The notes under the pieces were generated by a model. It did no database searches. It was not told the DNA's origin and saw nothing but the letters and a program-made list of their open reading frames with translations. The position numbers and the translations under genes were made by a program. From Blattabacterium sp. (Nauphoeta cinerea) (GTDB taxonomy: Bacteria > Bacteroidota > Bacteroidia > Flavobacteriales > Blattabacteriaceae): a DNA stretch of 64,000 nt. Position 1 is the stretch's first letter. The number at the start of each line of letters is the position of its first letter. Location: assembly GCF_000471965.1 (NCBI RefSeq), contig NC_022550.1, positions 558,001 to 622,000 on the forward strand. Direction: 5' to 3'. This document shows, piece by piece, positions 39,822 through 49,335 of the stretch.

Positions 39822-40804
39822 ATATTTTTGTATATATTTTTTTGTATTTCATCTATAATATTTTCTTTATCTTTCAAGAATTTTTTAACTGAATCTCTTC
39901 CTTGACCTAATTTTATATCTCCATAACTAAACCAAGATGTATTCTTTTTAAGAATTCCTAAATCGACCCCTATATCCAATATTTCACCAATTTTAGAAAT
40001 TCCTTCTCCATACATAATGTCAAATTCTGCAGTTCTAAAAGGAGGAGATAATTTATTTTTCACTACTTTCACTTTTGTTTTATTTCCTAATATATTTTCT
40101 CCGTTTTTTATTTGATTTCCTCTTCTTATATCTAATCGTATTGAAGAATAAAACTTTAAAGCATTTCCTCCAGTTGTTACTTCTGGATTTCCATAAACAC
40201 CTATTTTTTCTCTTAATTGATTAATAAATATAAGTATGCTTTTAGATTTTCCTATACTTGAAGTTAGCTTTCTTAAAGCTTGAGACATTAATCTTGCTTG
40301 TAACCCAATTTTAGAATCCCCCATTTCTCCTTCTATTTCACTTTTAGGTGTTAAAGCGGCCACAGAATCAACTACTATTATATCAATAACACCAGATCTA
40401 ATTAAATTATCAACAATTTCAAGTGCTTGTTCTCCATTATCTGGTTGAGATATTATTAATTCTTTGACATTGACTCCTATTTTTTCAGCATAAGTAGGGT
40501 CAAAAGCATGTTCTGCGTCTATAAAACCAGCAAAACCACCTAATTTTTGAGATTGAGTTATAGCATGTAAAGCTAAAGTCGTTTTTCCGGAAGATTCAGG
40601 CCCAAATATTTCTATAATCCTACCTTTAGGAAACCCTTTTATCCCTAAAGCAATATCTAAACTTAAGGAGCCAGAAGAAACAATTTCTAAATTTTCTATA
40701 TGAGAATTCCCCATTTTCATTACAGTCCCTTTCCCATATATTTTATCCATTTGTTCCAAAAGAAGTTGTAAAGATTTTCTTTTTTGTTCAATTTTTTCGT
40801 TCAT
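39818..40804 (-). CDS. recA: Recombinase A
   Basis: Central recombinase. Walker [14 protein letters not shown], the Walker B region [15 protein letters not shown], loop L1 around [12 protein letters not shown] and L2 around [16 protein letters not shown] are all intact. 328 residues, with a shortened C-terminal tail. A 9-bp tandem repeat lies 36 bp upstream. Its retention contrasts with the erosion seen in dnaX and nth. Confidence 0.97.
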   Translation of the reverse strand: MNEKIEQKRKSLQLLLEQMDKIYGKGTVMKMGNSHIENLEIVSSGSLSLDIALGIKGFPKGRIIEIFGPESSGKTTLALHAITQSQKLGGFAGFIDAEHAFDPTYAEKIGVNVKELIISQPDNGEQALEIVDNLIRSGVIDIIVVDSVAALTPKSEIEGEMGDSKIGLQARLMSQALRKLTSSIGKSKSILIFINQLREKIGVYGNPEVTTGGNALKFYSSIRLDIRRGNQIKNGENILGNKTKVKVVKNKLSPPFRTAEFDIMYGEGISKIGEILDIGVDLGILKKNTSWFSYGDIKLGQGRDSVKKFLKDKENIIDEIQKNIYKNI

Positions 40805-40839
40805 AACTTTGAGAATAAATTTTTTTTCAAAAAATTAAT

Positions 40840-40857
40840 ATTACTCATATTACTCAT
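40840..40857 (+). repeat. Perfect 9-bp tandem repeat upstream of recA
   Basis: ATTACTCAT occurs twice head to tail in the recA-mltD gap. It could be an operator for recA or a chance slippage product; there is no further evidence. Confidence 0.4.
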
Positions 40858-40889
40858 AATCCATAATATGGTTTTATTATGTATTTATG

Positions 40890-42014
40890 TTAATTTTTGT
40901 AATTTTTTATTAAAAAAAAGAAAGAGAAGTTTTTTTTTAAAATAGAAATCTTATTTTTTGGGAATCTTAATTTATTACCTGGAGGAATAAGATCTACAAG
41001 ATATTGCGGATTCATAAGAATTAAATCTTGATAAGAAAGATTTAAACTATAAGCAAAAAATTTCAGTGAAATTTTTTCTTTTATAGGAATTAATACAGTT
41101 TCTGTGTATTTATATCTATAGGGGGAAGAATGATATATCGAAATATTATGTTCCTTATAATAATTCATTACATAATTTATAGCAATAAATTTAGGAATAT
41201 AATTTTGAGTTTCTTTAGGGAAGTATTCCCATAGTTCCCAAAAATTTTTTCGGTTATGATTCCGTTGTAATATTTTATCTACTACTCCCGGACCTGCATT
41301 ATAAGCAGCTAAAACCAATTCCCAATTTCCTATTTTTTTATATAAAAATTTCAAGTATCGACAAGCGGCTTCTGTAGATTTAATAGGATCATTTCTTTCA
41401 TCATAAATATTGTTAATATTAAGATTATATATTTTTCCTGTTTCAGGCATAAATTGCCAAATTCCTCGTGCTCCTGCTTTAGAAGTGGCAACTGGATTTA
41501 AATTGGATTCTATAATAGCTAAATATTTTAATTCTTTGGGAAGTCTATAATTTTCAAGTTTTTCTTCAAACATAGGAAAGTAAAAATCTGACAAAGAAAT
41601 AATTTTTCCTATATATTTACTCATACGAAGATAACTTTCTACAGAAGCATGTACAATACTATTATATCTTAATATTTTAATTTTAGATTTTTGATTTAAA
41701 AAATTGAGTCTTAATCGAAGTTCTTCGGTCTTGATATTGATAATGACAGCATTTTTTTTATTATTATTACGAGGACGAAAAGATAATTTTTTTCCAGATA
41801 AGGATTTTTTCTTTCCTCCTAACATTTTTTTCCATAATTTTTCTGTACTGTGTATGTTATTTATATTTTCTAATTTTGGATTAGAAATATTTTTATGAAA
41901 GTTCATTTTCATTACATTTTTTTGTTCTAAGAATGGTTTTGATATAGATTGAATTGCCAGGCTTTTTAAGATGAACATAAAAAACATAATATTTCTTATC
42001 GTTGTCGTTCCCAT
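40890..42014 (-). CDS. mltD: Membrane-bound lytic murein transglycosylase (MltD-like, LysM-like tail)
   Basis: Cleaves peptidoglycan glycan strands. A signal peptide is followed by a low-complexity basic region, then an SLT domain with catalytic Glu in YLAIIESNLNP and ARGIWQFMPETG, AAYNAGPG. A LysM-like segment (SLNLSYQDLILMNPQYL...PGNKLRFP) lies near the C-terminus. 374 residues, shorter than E. coli MltD (fewer LysM repeats). It implies that a peptidoglycan layer is still turned over. Confidence 0.9.
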   Translation of the reverse strand: MGTTTIRNIMFFMFILKSLAIQSISKPFLEQKNVMKMNFHKNISNPKLENINNIHSTEKLWKKMLGGKKKSLSGKKLSFRPRNNNKKNAVIINIKTEELRLRLNFLNQKSKIKILRYNSIVHASVESYLRMSKYIGKIISLSDFYFPMFEEKLENYRLPKELKYLAIIESNLNPVATSKAGARGIWQFMPETGKIYNLNINNIYDERNDPIKSTEAACRYLKFLYKKIGNWELVLAAYNAGPGVVDKILQRNHNRKNFWELWEYFPKETQNYIPKFIAINYVMNYYKEHNISIYHSSPYRYKYTETVLIPIKEKISLKFFAYSLNLSYQDLILMNPQYLVDLIPPGNKLRFPKNKISILKKNFSFFFLIKNYKN

Positions 42015-42093
42015 TATTTATTAGTTTGATTAGTTTCTAAAATTTTAGAAAAAAAGTACTAATAAACAAACGTAAATATGAAAATTAAAATTT

Positions 42094-42285
42094 TTATTCT
42101 TTGTCCGTTTCTGAATCTTTTTCTTCAGATGCTTTTTTAAACTCTTTTAAACCAGTACCTAATCCCTTCATTAATTCTGGAATTTTCTTTCCTCCAAATA
42201 ATAAAAGGGCAAGTATGACTATCACCACGATTTCTGTGGTTCCAAAAGTACCCAGTATCATAGAAAAAGTATAAATAAAACCCAT
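42094..42285 (-). CDS. tatA: Twin-arginine translocase subunit TatA
   Basis: Pore-forming subunit of the Tat pathway for folded proteins. 63 residues: one transmembrane helix ([20 protein letters not shown]) with the FGxxKxPE hinge and an amphipathic helix ([15 protein letters not shown]), then an acidic tail. The start may be the ATG at 42285 or codon 9. TatC is not in the window. A clear likely client is ActB with its SRRDFLK signal. Confidence 0.93.
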   Translation of the reverse strand: MGFIYTFSMILGTFGTTEIVVIVILALLLFGGKKIPELMKGLGTGLKEFKKASEEKDSETDKE

Positions 42286-42319
42286 GGAATTTTTGTTAAA
42301 TATAAAAAATTATTTTATT

Positions 42320-43336
42320 CTATTTAAAAATAGAATAATCACTCAAGCTTACTTTTTTAGTTTTTTCTCCTATATATATTGAATGATTTCCTATTATTGA
42401 ATGTTTCAAATTCGCATATTGAACTATTGTATAATTTTGAATTAAAGATTTTTTAATATTACTATTTTTTATTTTTGAATATTCTCCTATTGAAACATAA
42501 GGACCTATAATACTATTTTCAATACTTGTATTTTTTCCTATTGAACAAGGTTTTATAATTAAACTATTTTTTAGAATAACTTTTTTATGAATTAATTCTG
42601 AATTTTGTGATTCTATAGATAGTAATTTTGAATTTGAAGAAATAGTTCTTTTTTTGTCTCCAAAATCCATCCATTCTTCAACTTGTTTGCTAATAAATTT
42701 TTCACCTTTTCTTCTCATATTTTCTAGAACAGACGTTAGTTGATATTCTTGTTCATTTTTAATATTATGATTTAATAAAAATTGCAATTCTTCCTTTAAA
42801 AGCAAACTATTTTTAAAATAATAAAATCCGACAATTGCAAGATTAGATATATGATTATTTGGTTTTTCTATAAAATGAGTGATCCTTCCTGAAGGATCAC
42901 ATTTTACGATTCCAAATAAATGAGGTTTTTTAACTTTTTTTGTCCATATAATATTATCATGAGTGATTTCTTTATCAAAAGAATTATGATAGAATAAAGA
43001 ATCAGAAAAAGCAACGATAATTGGTTCTCCTGTTAAAGATTTTTTAGCTTTGAACAAAGCGTCTGCAGTTCCAAGTGGAATAATTTGATAATATATAATT
43101 GGATTTATACTCATATCATGAGATAATTTAATTAATTGTTTTTCTATTTTTTCCCCGAAATTTCCTATAATAAAAACAATTTCTTGTATAGAAAAAACTT
43201 GAATAAGCTTAGATAAACTTTCCATTAATCTTTTTAAAATTGTTTTTCCAGCAACATATATCAGTGGTTTAGGAGTATTTAAAGTATGAGGAAGAAGACG
43301 TGATCCTTTTCCCGCCATAGGGATTATAATTTTCAT
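42320..43336 (-). CDS. Sugar-phosphate nucleotidyltransferase (NTP_transferase plus left-handed beta-helix)
   Basis: Activates a sugar phosphate to NDP-sugar for envelope glycans. N-terminal IPMAGKGSRLLPHTLNTPKPL is the nucleotide-binding signature; VAFSDSLFYH supplies the metal Asp. Hexapeptide-type repeats occur in the last 80 residues (SIENSIIGPYVSIGEYSKI). 338 residues. In Flavobacteriia this gene commonly sits with dut and a flippase, as here. The specific sugar (glucose-1-P or similar) is not determined. Confidence 0.83.
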   Translation of the reverse strand: MKIIIPMAGKGSRLLPHTLNTPKPLIYVAGKTILKRLMESLSKLIQVFSIQEIVFIIGNFGEKIEKQLIKLSHDMSINPIIYYQIIPLGTADALFKAKKSLTGEPIIVAFSDSLFYHNSFDKEITHDNIIWTKKVKKPHLFGIVKCDPSGRITHFIEKPNNHISNLAIVGFYYFKNSLLLKEELQFLLNHNIKNEQEYQLTSVLENMRRKGEKFISKQVEEWMDFGDKKRTISSNSKLLSIESQNSELIHKKVILKNSLIIKPCSIGKNTSIENSIIGPYVSIGEYSKIKNSNIKKSLIQNYTIVQYANLKHSIIGNHSIYIGEKTKKVSLSDYSIFK

Positions 43337-43353
43337 ATCATTTGTTTTTTTTA

Positions 43354-43740
43354 TTATATTCCAGTACTTCCGAAACTGTTACTTCCTCTTATACTTCTAC
43401 TTAGAATTGAACATTTTTCCCATTTTATTTTAACACCTTCGATAAGATCGAATATTCCTAATTCATCATTAGGTTCAATCATTATATTTTTAAAAAAAAC
43501 GTTGATGACAATTATTTGTATTTCATTATACAATGTATATTTTTTATTCTTTATGTTTTTTGTGATATGAATTATACAAATAGATTCTATAAATTTTTTA
43601 ATCAAAGAAAAAGAATGTCTAGTATTTTTAGGAGTTTTAATAAGAATCCCCGTTGAAATTAATTTTCTTTCCAAAAATTTAATAGAAACAGATTCTTTTA
43701 TGTTAGCGATCAAAGTTAATCTACATATTTTTTTACACAA
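43354..43740 (-). CDS. dut: Degenerate dUTP diphosphatase-like ORF, probably a pseudogene
   Basis: dUTPase remnant. The C-terminal motif V is kept (RGSNSFGSTG, residues 118-127) and ERKLISTGILIKTP, EIQIIVIN and IEPNDE align with the beta barrel. The catalytic motifs are gone: AGxDLxA reads CRLTLIAN, the RSG/RSS motif reads SLIKK, and the GxIDxDYRGE loop with its catalytic Asp reads KNKKYTLYNE. 128 residues versus about 145. There is no ATG; the frame opens with TTG, and the N-terminal strand is missing next to the flippase stop. Either a recent pseudogene or a non-enzymatic derivative. Confidence 0.7.
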   Translation of the reverse strand: MCKKICRLTLIANIKESVSIKFLERKLISTGILIKTPKNTRHSFSLIKKFIESICIIHITKNIKNKKYTLYNEIQIIVINVFFKNIMIEPNDELGIFDLIEGVKIKWEKCSILSRSIRGSNSFGSTGI

Positions 43741-43750
43741 AATATTATTT

Positions 43751-45205
43751 TTATTTGATTAGGTTCATCAATCTTTTTTTCTCTAATAAAAAAATAGTTA
43801 TCATATATAAAAACTGTAAAAATAAATTCAATAGTACTTTTTTTTTCATCATAAAAACAATAAAAAGTGCAAATAAAAAATGTATTATAATATTTCTTAT
43901 TTTTTTATTACAAAATTTAAAAAATTGTTTTTTACCCCAAATGTATAGAATTATCAACATAGACCCATAAGATATCAAAGTCCCCCAAGCAGGAATCATA
44001 AAACTATTATAAATAATAATAAAAATAATATTAAATAAAAAAGTGATTAATACTCCGATTAAAGATATATAAGTCCCAATAATAGGTTTATCTATAATTT
44101 TGTAAAAAATAGATAAATTAGTGTAAACTCCTAAAAAAAGATTCCCCATCATTATTATAGGAATAATGGAAATAGCTGTATGATATTTTTTATCAATTAA
44201 AAATTTCATAAAAATATTAATATTTCCACATATTAATACATAAAAAATTAATCCCAATAAAACAAATATATAAGTGATTTCTTCATAATAATATATTGCA
44301 TCAGAATCTCTAGATTTTTTAAAAAAAAAAGGTTCAATCCCTAATCTAAAAATTCTGATATATATACTCATGAAAGCAGCTATTTTGTAACAAGCAGAAT
44401 AAGATCCATTAATTTCATCTGAAACCCATCTTTTAATCAAAATTTTATCCAAATTTTCATTAATAGAAAAAGAGATAGTTCCTAACATTATAGGAATACT
44501 ATAATTTAACATGTTTATAGCAAGAAGTTTGTTAAACTTTTTTATAGTTACTTTTTTTAAAATAATAGGGAGTATCAAAAATAAATTAATTAAAGAAGAA
44601 ATCATGTTTGCAAAAAATATATAACCGATTTTATCGGTAAAAGAGTCTACCCATTTAAAAATGAAAACAAAGAAAGTTTTTTGATAAATATTATTAGAAC
44701 AAGAGAATAAATATATTATCACAAACGATTGTATCAATATATTTGTAATATTTATTGTAGAATATTGTAAAGGTTTATCATTAGCACGAAACCAAGCCAT
44801 AGGAAGAATACAAATTGTATCGAAGAATATGATTAAAAAAAACATCAAAAAATATTCTGGATGATTATAATATCCAGCAATGGATGATAAATATTTTACT
44901 AAATTTATAGATATTATTAAAAAAAAAGAACTTATAAGTAATTGTATTATAACTACTGTTGAAAAAACAATTTCTTGATTATAATTTTTTTTATATAAAA
45001 ATCTAAAGTAAGTGTTTTCTAATCCAAAAGAAAGAAATCCTATGACCATAAAAGACAATGCATACATATCTGTATAAAGAGAAAATTCTTCTCTTTTAAA
45101 AAAAAGAGTAAAAAATTTTAAAAAAGCATAATTAACAATTCTAGGAAATATGAATCCTATAGAATATATAATTGTTTGTATTGTTAATTTTTTGTACAAA
45201 ATCAA
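43751..45205 (-). CDS. Oligosaccharide/polysaccharide flippase (MATE-MurJ-Wzx superfamily)
   Basis: Multi-spanning membrane protein with 12-14 hydrophobic helices, 484 residues. The N-terminal LYKKLTIQTIIYSIGFIFPRIVNY resembles flavobacterial polysaccharide biosynthesis flippases. Likely moves a lipid-linked sugar across the inner membrane. The frame has no ATG at the expected N-terminus; TTG at 45205 gives the best alignment. It precedes the dut remnant and the nucleotidyltransferase. A lipid II flippase role is possible but untested. Confidence 0.82.
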   Translation of the reverse strand: MILYKKLTIQTIIYSIGFIFPRIVNYAFLKFFTLFFKREEFSLYTDMYALSFMVIGFLSFGLENTYFRFLYKKNYNQEIVFSTVVIIQLLISSFFLIISINLVKYLSSIAGYYNHPEYFLMFFLIIFFDTICILPMAWFRANDKPLQYSTINITNILIQSFVIIYLFSCSNNIYQKTFFVFIFKWVDSFTDKIGYIFFANMISSLINLFLILPIILKKVTIKKFNKLLAINMLNYSIPIMLGTISFSINENLDKILIKRWVSDEINGSYSACYKIAAFMSIYIRIFRLGIEPFFFKKSRDSDAIYYYEEITYIFVLLGLIFYVLICGNINIFMKFLIDKKYHTAISIIPIIMMGNLFLGVYTNLSIFYKIIDKPIIGTYISLIGVLITFLFNIIFIIIYNSFMIPAWGTLISYGSMLIILYIWGKKQFFKFCNKKIRNIIIHFLFALFIVFMMKKKVLLNLFLQFLYMITIFLLEKKRLMNLIK

Positions 45206-45267
45206 TGCTTTTAAATTAAAAGTTTATAATTTCAATATTTTTTATTAAAATTTTATGTAGAAGAAAG

Positions 45268-45275
45268 TAACTTTG
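45268..45275 (+). promoter_or_regulatory. Putative -7 element of clpP
   Basis: TAACTTTG matches TAnnTTTG, 28 nt before the clpP ATG, giving a leader of about 20 nt. The identical octamer occurs before folE and before the M16 operon. Confidence 0.45.
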
Positions 45276-45303
45276 ACGGAAGTTTTAATATAAAAGAAAA
45301 GAA

Positions 45304-45969
45304 ATGAATTCTCATAAAAACTCAAAAGAGTTTATACTATATGCGATAAAACATAAAAAAATTAGTAGTTTAACAATTGATGAATATATTAAATTCATGA
45401 CTCCTTATATTGTGGAAGAAAGAAAATTAAATGTAGCCCAGATGGATGTATTTTCTCGTTTGATGATGGACCGAGTTATTTTTTTAGGAACCCCAATAGA
45501 AGATCAAGTATCCAATATAGTACAAGCTCAACTATTGTTTTTACAATCTGTAGATTCTACGAAGGATATACAAATATACATTAATTCTCCAGGAGGAGAT
45601 GTTTATGCTGGATTAGGTATATATGATACCATGCAAATTGTAGAACCAGATGTAGCAACTATTTGTACTGGAATGGCTGCATCCATGTCTGCTGTATTGC
45701 TTTGTGCAGGAGAAAAAATAAAAGATCGGCAAAAACATTCTAGAGTTATGATTCATCAACCTATAGGAGGAACGCAAGGTCAAGCTTCAGATATTGAAAT
45801 CACAGTTCGTGAGATTTTAAAATTGAAAAAAGAACTTTATGAGATAATATCAAAACATTCTGGATTACCTATTGAAAAAATAGAAAAAGATTCAGATAGG
45901 GATTATTGGATGACTTCTATAGAAGCTAAAGAGTATGGTATGATAGACGAAGTGTTAGAAGGGAAAAAA

Positions 45970-45972
<3 letters not shown>
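45304..45972 (+). CDS. clpP: ATP-dependent Clp protease proteolytic subunit
   Basis: Serine peptidase forming the tetradecameric chamber that pairs with ClpC/ClpX. Catalytic Ser in CTGMAASMSAVLL, His in HSRVMIHQPIGG and Asp in KDSDRDYWMT are intact. 222 residues, full length with a short N-terminal extension. It is not adjacent to clpC, which is frameshifted at about 22.8 kb. Its TGA stop lies inside the 3' end of the opposite-strand tRNA-Arg gene. Confidence 0.96.
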
Positions 45973-46043
<71 letters not shown>

Positions 46044-46047
46044 TTAA

Positions 46048-46122
46048 TCGGGGTAGCAGGATTTGAACCTACGATCTCCTGGTCCCAAACCAGGCGCGAT
46101 AACCAAACTACGCTATACCCCG
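46048..46122 (-). tRNA. tRNA-Pro (anticodon TGG)
   Basis: Acceptor CGGGGTA pairs with TACCCCG; anticodon stem CCTGG/CCAGG with loop TTTGGGA gives TGG, which can read all four Pro codons. T-loop GGTTCAAATCC, discriminator A, no encoded CCA. It lies 4 bp from tRNA-Arg. Confidence 0.95.
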
Positions 46123-46125
46123 TTG

Positions 46126-46210
46126 CGGAGAATGTGGGATTCGAACCCACGCGGTATTTACATACCGACAGTTTAGCAAACTGTTCCGTTAACCACTCCG
46201 GCAACTCTCC
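46126..46210 (-). tRNA. tRNA-Ser (anticodon GCT)
   Basis: Acceptor GGAGAGT pairs with ATTCTCC including one G-T pair; anticodon stem ACAGT/ACTGT with loop TTGCTAA gives GCT for AGC/AGT. A long variable arm (GGTATGTAAATACC) and discriminator G are typical of tRNA-Ser. It is first in the three-tRNA run on the minus strand. Confidence 0.95.
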
Positions 46211-46273
46211 CAAAAAAATATACAAACAAATCTAAAGCAGATCTATAAAATAAACAAATAATTCTATATTAAA

Positions 46274-48292
46274 TTAAAGCTTAGGATATTCGATTCTAGT
46301 GTGATAAATATTCCTTAATTTATTTTTTAGAACTTGTTTGACTTTTTCTATTTCTTTTAAAGTAATGTCTGCATTAGAAAATTGATTTTCAATTTTTTGT
46401 TTTTTTATTATGTTTTCTACTAAATTATCTAAATCTTTAGCAGACGGATTTTTGATACTTTTTGAAGCCGCTTCTACAGAATCAGCGATCATGACAATAG
46501 CAGTTTCTTTGGAAAATGGTTTGGGTCCAGAATATTGAAATTGTTTTTTATCCACTTTTATTTGGATATTTTTTTTTTGTTTTTCATAAAAATAATAAAC
46601 AATACTATTTCCATGATGAGTGCGTATAAAATCAGTAACTGGATCAGGTAAGTGATATTTTTTTGCAAGTTCAACTCCTACTGATACATGTTCTAAAATA
46701 ATTTTTGCACTTTCTTTCGGATTTAATTCTTTATGAGGGTCAATTATATTCTGTTGGTTTTCAGTAAAAAATGTAGAATTTTTAATTTTTCCTATATCAT
46801 GATAAATTGCACCTATTCTTACTAATAAAGAGTTAGCCCCAATTGCAACAGCAGCTTCTTCTGCAATGTTTGCTACTGTCAAAACATGTTGTAAAGTACC
46901 TGGAGCTTTTTGAGACAATAATCTTAATATAGGAGTATTGGTGTCAGACAATTCTAATAATGAAATATCTGAAGTTAAATTCAATAATTTTTCGAAAAGA
47001 AATATTAATGGATGAACAAACAAAGTTAAAATTCCACTAAAAAAAAATAAAGAAAAAGTATATAAAGAAATTTTTTCCAAAGATCCTTCACGGATTAAAG
47101 TGAGTAAACTAAAAGTCATAATATAAGTAATGATTATTTTTGTTGCAGCAATAAAAAGATTTGCCATCTTATAAAGATTTTGTTTCGTTAACATAACTAA
47201 AAGACCTGTAGTAATTTGAACAAAAATAAATTCAAAACTATTTGGTGTAATTAATGACAATAATAAAATAGTTATTAAATGAATAAAAATACTCAAATTA
47301 AAATTGAAGAAAGCTCGTATGCTTATAGGGAGTATGCAAAAAGGAATAATGTATAATATTTTAGAATGATATTTTAAAATTGTAATAGTAATTAATGATA
47401 TTAATAATATATTTATAATCAAAAAATTTATTTCTCTATTATTATGGAATATTTTATTTTCAAAATAAAAAATGTATAATATAAACAGAATAAATATCAT
47501 ACTTATTATTAATAAGTATCCTATAATAAGACAGTAATATTTTTTTTTATTCCATATTTTATTTTCATATTCCTTTTTAAAAAAAGATAAAATTTTAAAT
47601 TTTTTATTATTTATAATCTCATTATTTCTAATAATATTATCACCCTTTGTAAATGTGTATTCAATTTTTTTTATAGATTGAATTTTTTTTTGAAAAAAAA
47701 AATCAGTATAATATTGGCTATAAAATAAATTAGGAACGATAATTTTTCTTAAAAATTTTTTTAAAATTTTTGCACGATAACTTTTATTTCTAAAATGATT
47801 TTCAATAATATTATTAACTTTTTTATGATTGAAAATTCTTTTATATAAAATAGGAATCCATTTTTCATCCTTTTTCAAAAAAATGATGTTAATTTTGTTT
47901 GTAAAATTATTATAATCTTTTATGTATCCGTATTTATATATCGTACCAATAATTCTATGAACAATTTTATTGTAACGTTTGTTTTTTCGTATAAATGAAA
48001 CTTTTCTTATCTTTTTTTTTATATTTTTTACTATTTTTTCATTTCTAATACAAAATATTTCTTTATTTTTTTTTAAGTTTTTAACTTCCCAATCTATATC
48101 TTGACTCGTTTTGGGAACTAAAAAATGAAATGGAGAAGATAAATTTCCATAAGACCATGTTTTTCCTTCTGAAAATTTATATTTTAAAATTTCTTTTTTA
48201 GGAAAGAAAAATGTCAATAATAAGATTGCAATAATTATAATTAATATTCTATATGCAATATTTTTATTATAAAATTTTAAAAAATTAGCCAT
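46274..48292 (-). CDS. 7TM-HD family phosphohydrolase (PgpH-like)
   Basis: Membrane protein with an N-terminal helix, an extracytoplasmic region, seven transmembrane helices (about residues 255-450) and a C-terminal HD domain with IYHDIGKIKNS and THHGNSIVYY. The family hydrolyses cyclic di-AMP in Firmicutes; here that activity is inferred. 672 residues, close to Bacteroidetes homologues. The extracytoplasmic part is shortened and very Lys/Ile-rich. The last gene before the three tRNAs on this strand. Confidence 0.88.
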   Translation of the reverse strand: MANFLKFYNKNIAYRILIIIIAILLLTFFFPKKEILKYKFSEGKTWSYGNLSSPFHFLVPKTSQDIDWEVKNLKKNKEIFCIRNEKIVKNIKKKIRKVSFIRKNKRYNKIVHRIIGTIYKYGYIKDYNNFTNKINIIFLKKDEKWIPILYKRIFNHKKVNNIIENHFRNKSYRAKILKKFLRKIIVPNLFYSQYYTDFFFQKKIQSIKKIEYTFTKGDNIIRNNEIINNKKFKILSFFKKEYENKIWNKKKYYCLIIGYLLIISMIFILFILYIFYFENKIFHNNREINFLIINILLISLITITILKYHSKILYIIPFCILPISIRAFFNFNLSIFIHLITILLLSLITPNSFEFIFVQITTGLLVMLTKQNLYKMANLFIAATKIIITYIMTFSLLTLIREGSLEKISLYTFSLFFFSGILTLFVHPLIFLFEKLLNLTSDISLLELSDTNTPILRLLSQKAPGTLQHVLTVANIAEEAAVAIGANSLLVRIGAIYHDIGKIKNSTFFTENQQNIIDPHKELNPKESAKIILEHVSVGVELAKKYHLPDPVTDFIRTHHGNSIVYYFYEKQKKNIQIKVDKKQFQYSGPKPFSKETAIVMIADSVEAASKSIKNPSAKDLDNLVENIIKKQKIENQFSNADITLKEIEKVKQVLKNKLRNIYHTRIEYPKL

Positions 48293-48389
48293 TACCTAAA
48301 AATAGGATGAATTTTTTTTCTTTTTTAAAAAAGAAGTTTCATATTGAAATAATAAAAAATTATAATAATAATTGACAATTGTTATATTA

Positions 48390-48908
48390 TTATATTTTTT
48401 TTTTATGATATCTTTTATGTTTTTGTAATATATTGGATAATAATCTATTTTCATCATTTATACTTTCTTCTAAACAAATAGTAGATTCTGTTCTTAGTAC
48501 TCCTTTGATTTCACCTATTTTAGAAATCACATCTCTTGCATCTGAAGGATCTCTAGCAATAATTCTACAAAAAAGATTATATTTTCCTGAAGTTATGTAT
48601 AGTTGAACTATATTTGGTATTTTTTTTAATTCTTCTTTTACTAATTGGGATTCACGAGAATCTGATAAAATTCCTACAAAAGCTATTAAATGAAATCCTA
48701 ATGACTCATATCCTATGATTAAAGTACTTCCTTTTATAATCCCTGCATCTTCCAATTTTTTTACTCTGACATGAACTGTCCCAACTGATAATGGTTTGAT
48801 TTCTTCACTAATTTGTTTACTAATTTCAGTATAGGGGGTTCTAGCATTTATATTTAGTTTTCTGACAATTGTATTGTCAATTTCGTCTGTATTATATCTT
48901 AGGATCAT
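48390..48908 (-). CDS. Lrp/AsnC-family transcriptional regulator
   Basis: One-component regulator that usually senses amino acids. N-terminal winged helix-turn-helix (DNTIVRKLNINARTPYTEI, VGTVHVRVKKLEDAGII) followed by the RAM/AsnC ligand-binding domain (FHLIAFVGIL). 172 residues, normal length. Regulators are rare in such reduced genomes, so its retention suggests control of amino-acid metabolism (inference). A perfect palindrome lies just upstream of its start. Confidence 0.92.
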   Translation of the reverse strand: MILRYNTDEIDNTIVRKLNINARTPYTEISKQISEEIKPLSVGTVHVRVKKLEDAGIIKGSTLIIGYESLGFHLIAFVGILSDSRESQLVKEELKKIPNIVQLYITSGKYNLFCRIIARDPSDARDVISKIGEIKGVLRTESTICLEESINDENRLLSNILQKHKRYHKKKI

Positions 48909-48936
48909 TGTTTTATATTTTTTTTATTATTTTTAA

Positions 48937-48951
48937 GGTATTAAAAATACC
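48937..48951 (-). promoter_or_regulatory. Palindrome upstream of the Lrp-type gene, possible operator
   Basis: GGTATT-AAA-AATACC is a perfect 6-bp inverted repeat with a 3-nt centre, 28 bp upstream of the regulator's ATG. Lrp-family proteins often bind AT-rich palindromes and repress their own genes, so an autoregulatory site is plausible. It could also act as a small hairpin in the leader. Confidence 0.35.
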
Positions 48952-49317
48952 AAGATACAAAACTTTCTTTTGAAGAAGGAGATTATTATTTTACAATATA
49001 TTCTATATGATAAAAATTGTTTTATATCTGATATACAATAAATTATAACATGATAATGATTGATTAATTTTCAATATCAACATTCAATGAAATTAATTGT
49101 AGTATATTGCATTTTTTTATTGTTTCATTTCATAAACACTGTAAAAAAAATTATAAAAACAATGATTTTTTCAAAAGTATATAAAAAATTTATTATCATA
49201 TCATTTTTGAACAAAAATTTTACTAATCGTTAAAAATGATTTTTGTATCACAAGCAAAAAGTAAAAAATCTTTTTTATAAAATATAAAAGGGGTTCAAAT
49301 TATTTTATATACTATAT

Positions 49318-49335
49318 ACTTGTCACTTGTCAAGT
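49318..49335 (+). promoter_or_regulatory. Direct repeat plus palindrome upstream of tsaD
   Basis: ACTTGTC is repeated in tandem (49318-49324 and 49325-49331), and the second copy forms the palindrome ACTTG-T-CAAGT. It lies 13 bp before the tsaD ATG. This could be a protein-binding site; a chance origin is not excluded. Confidence 0.25.
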
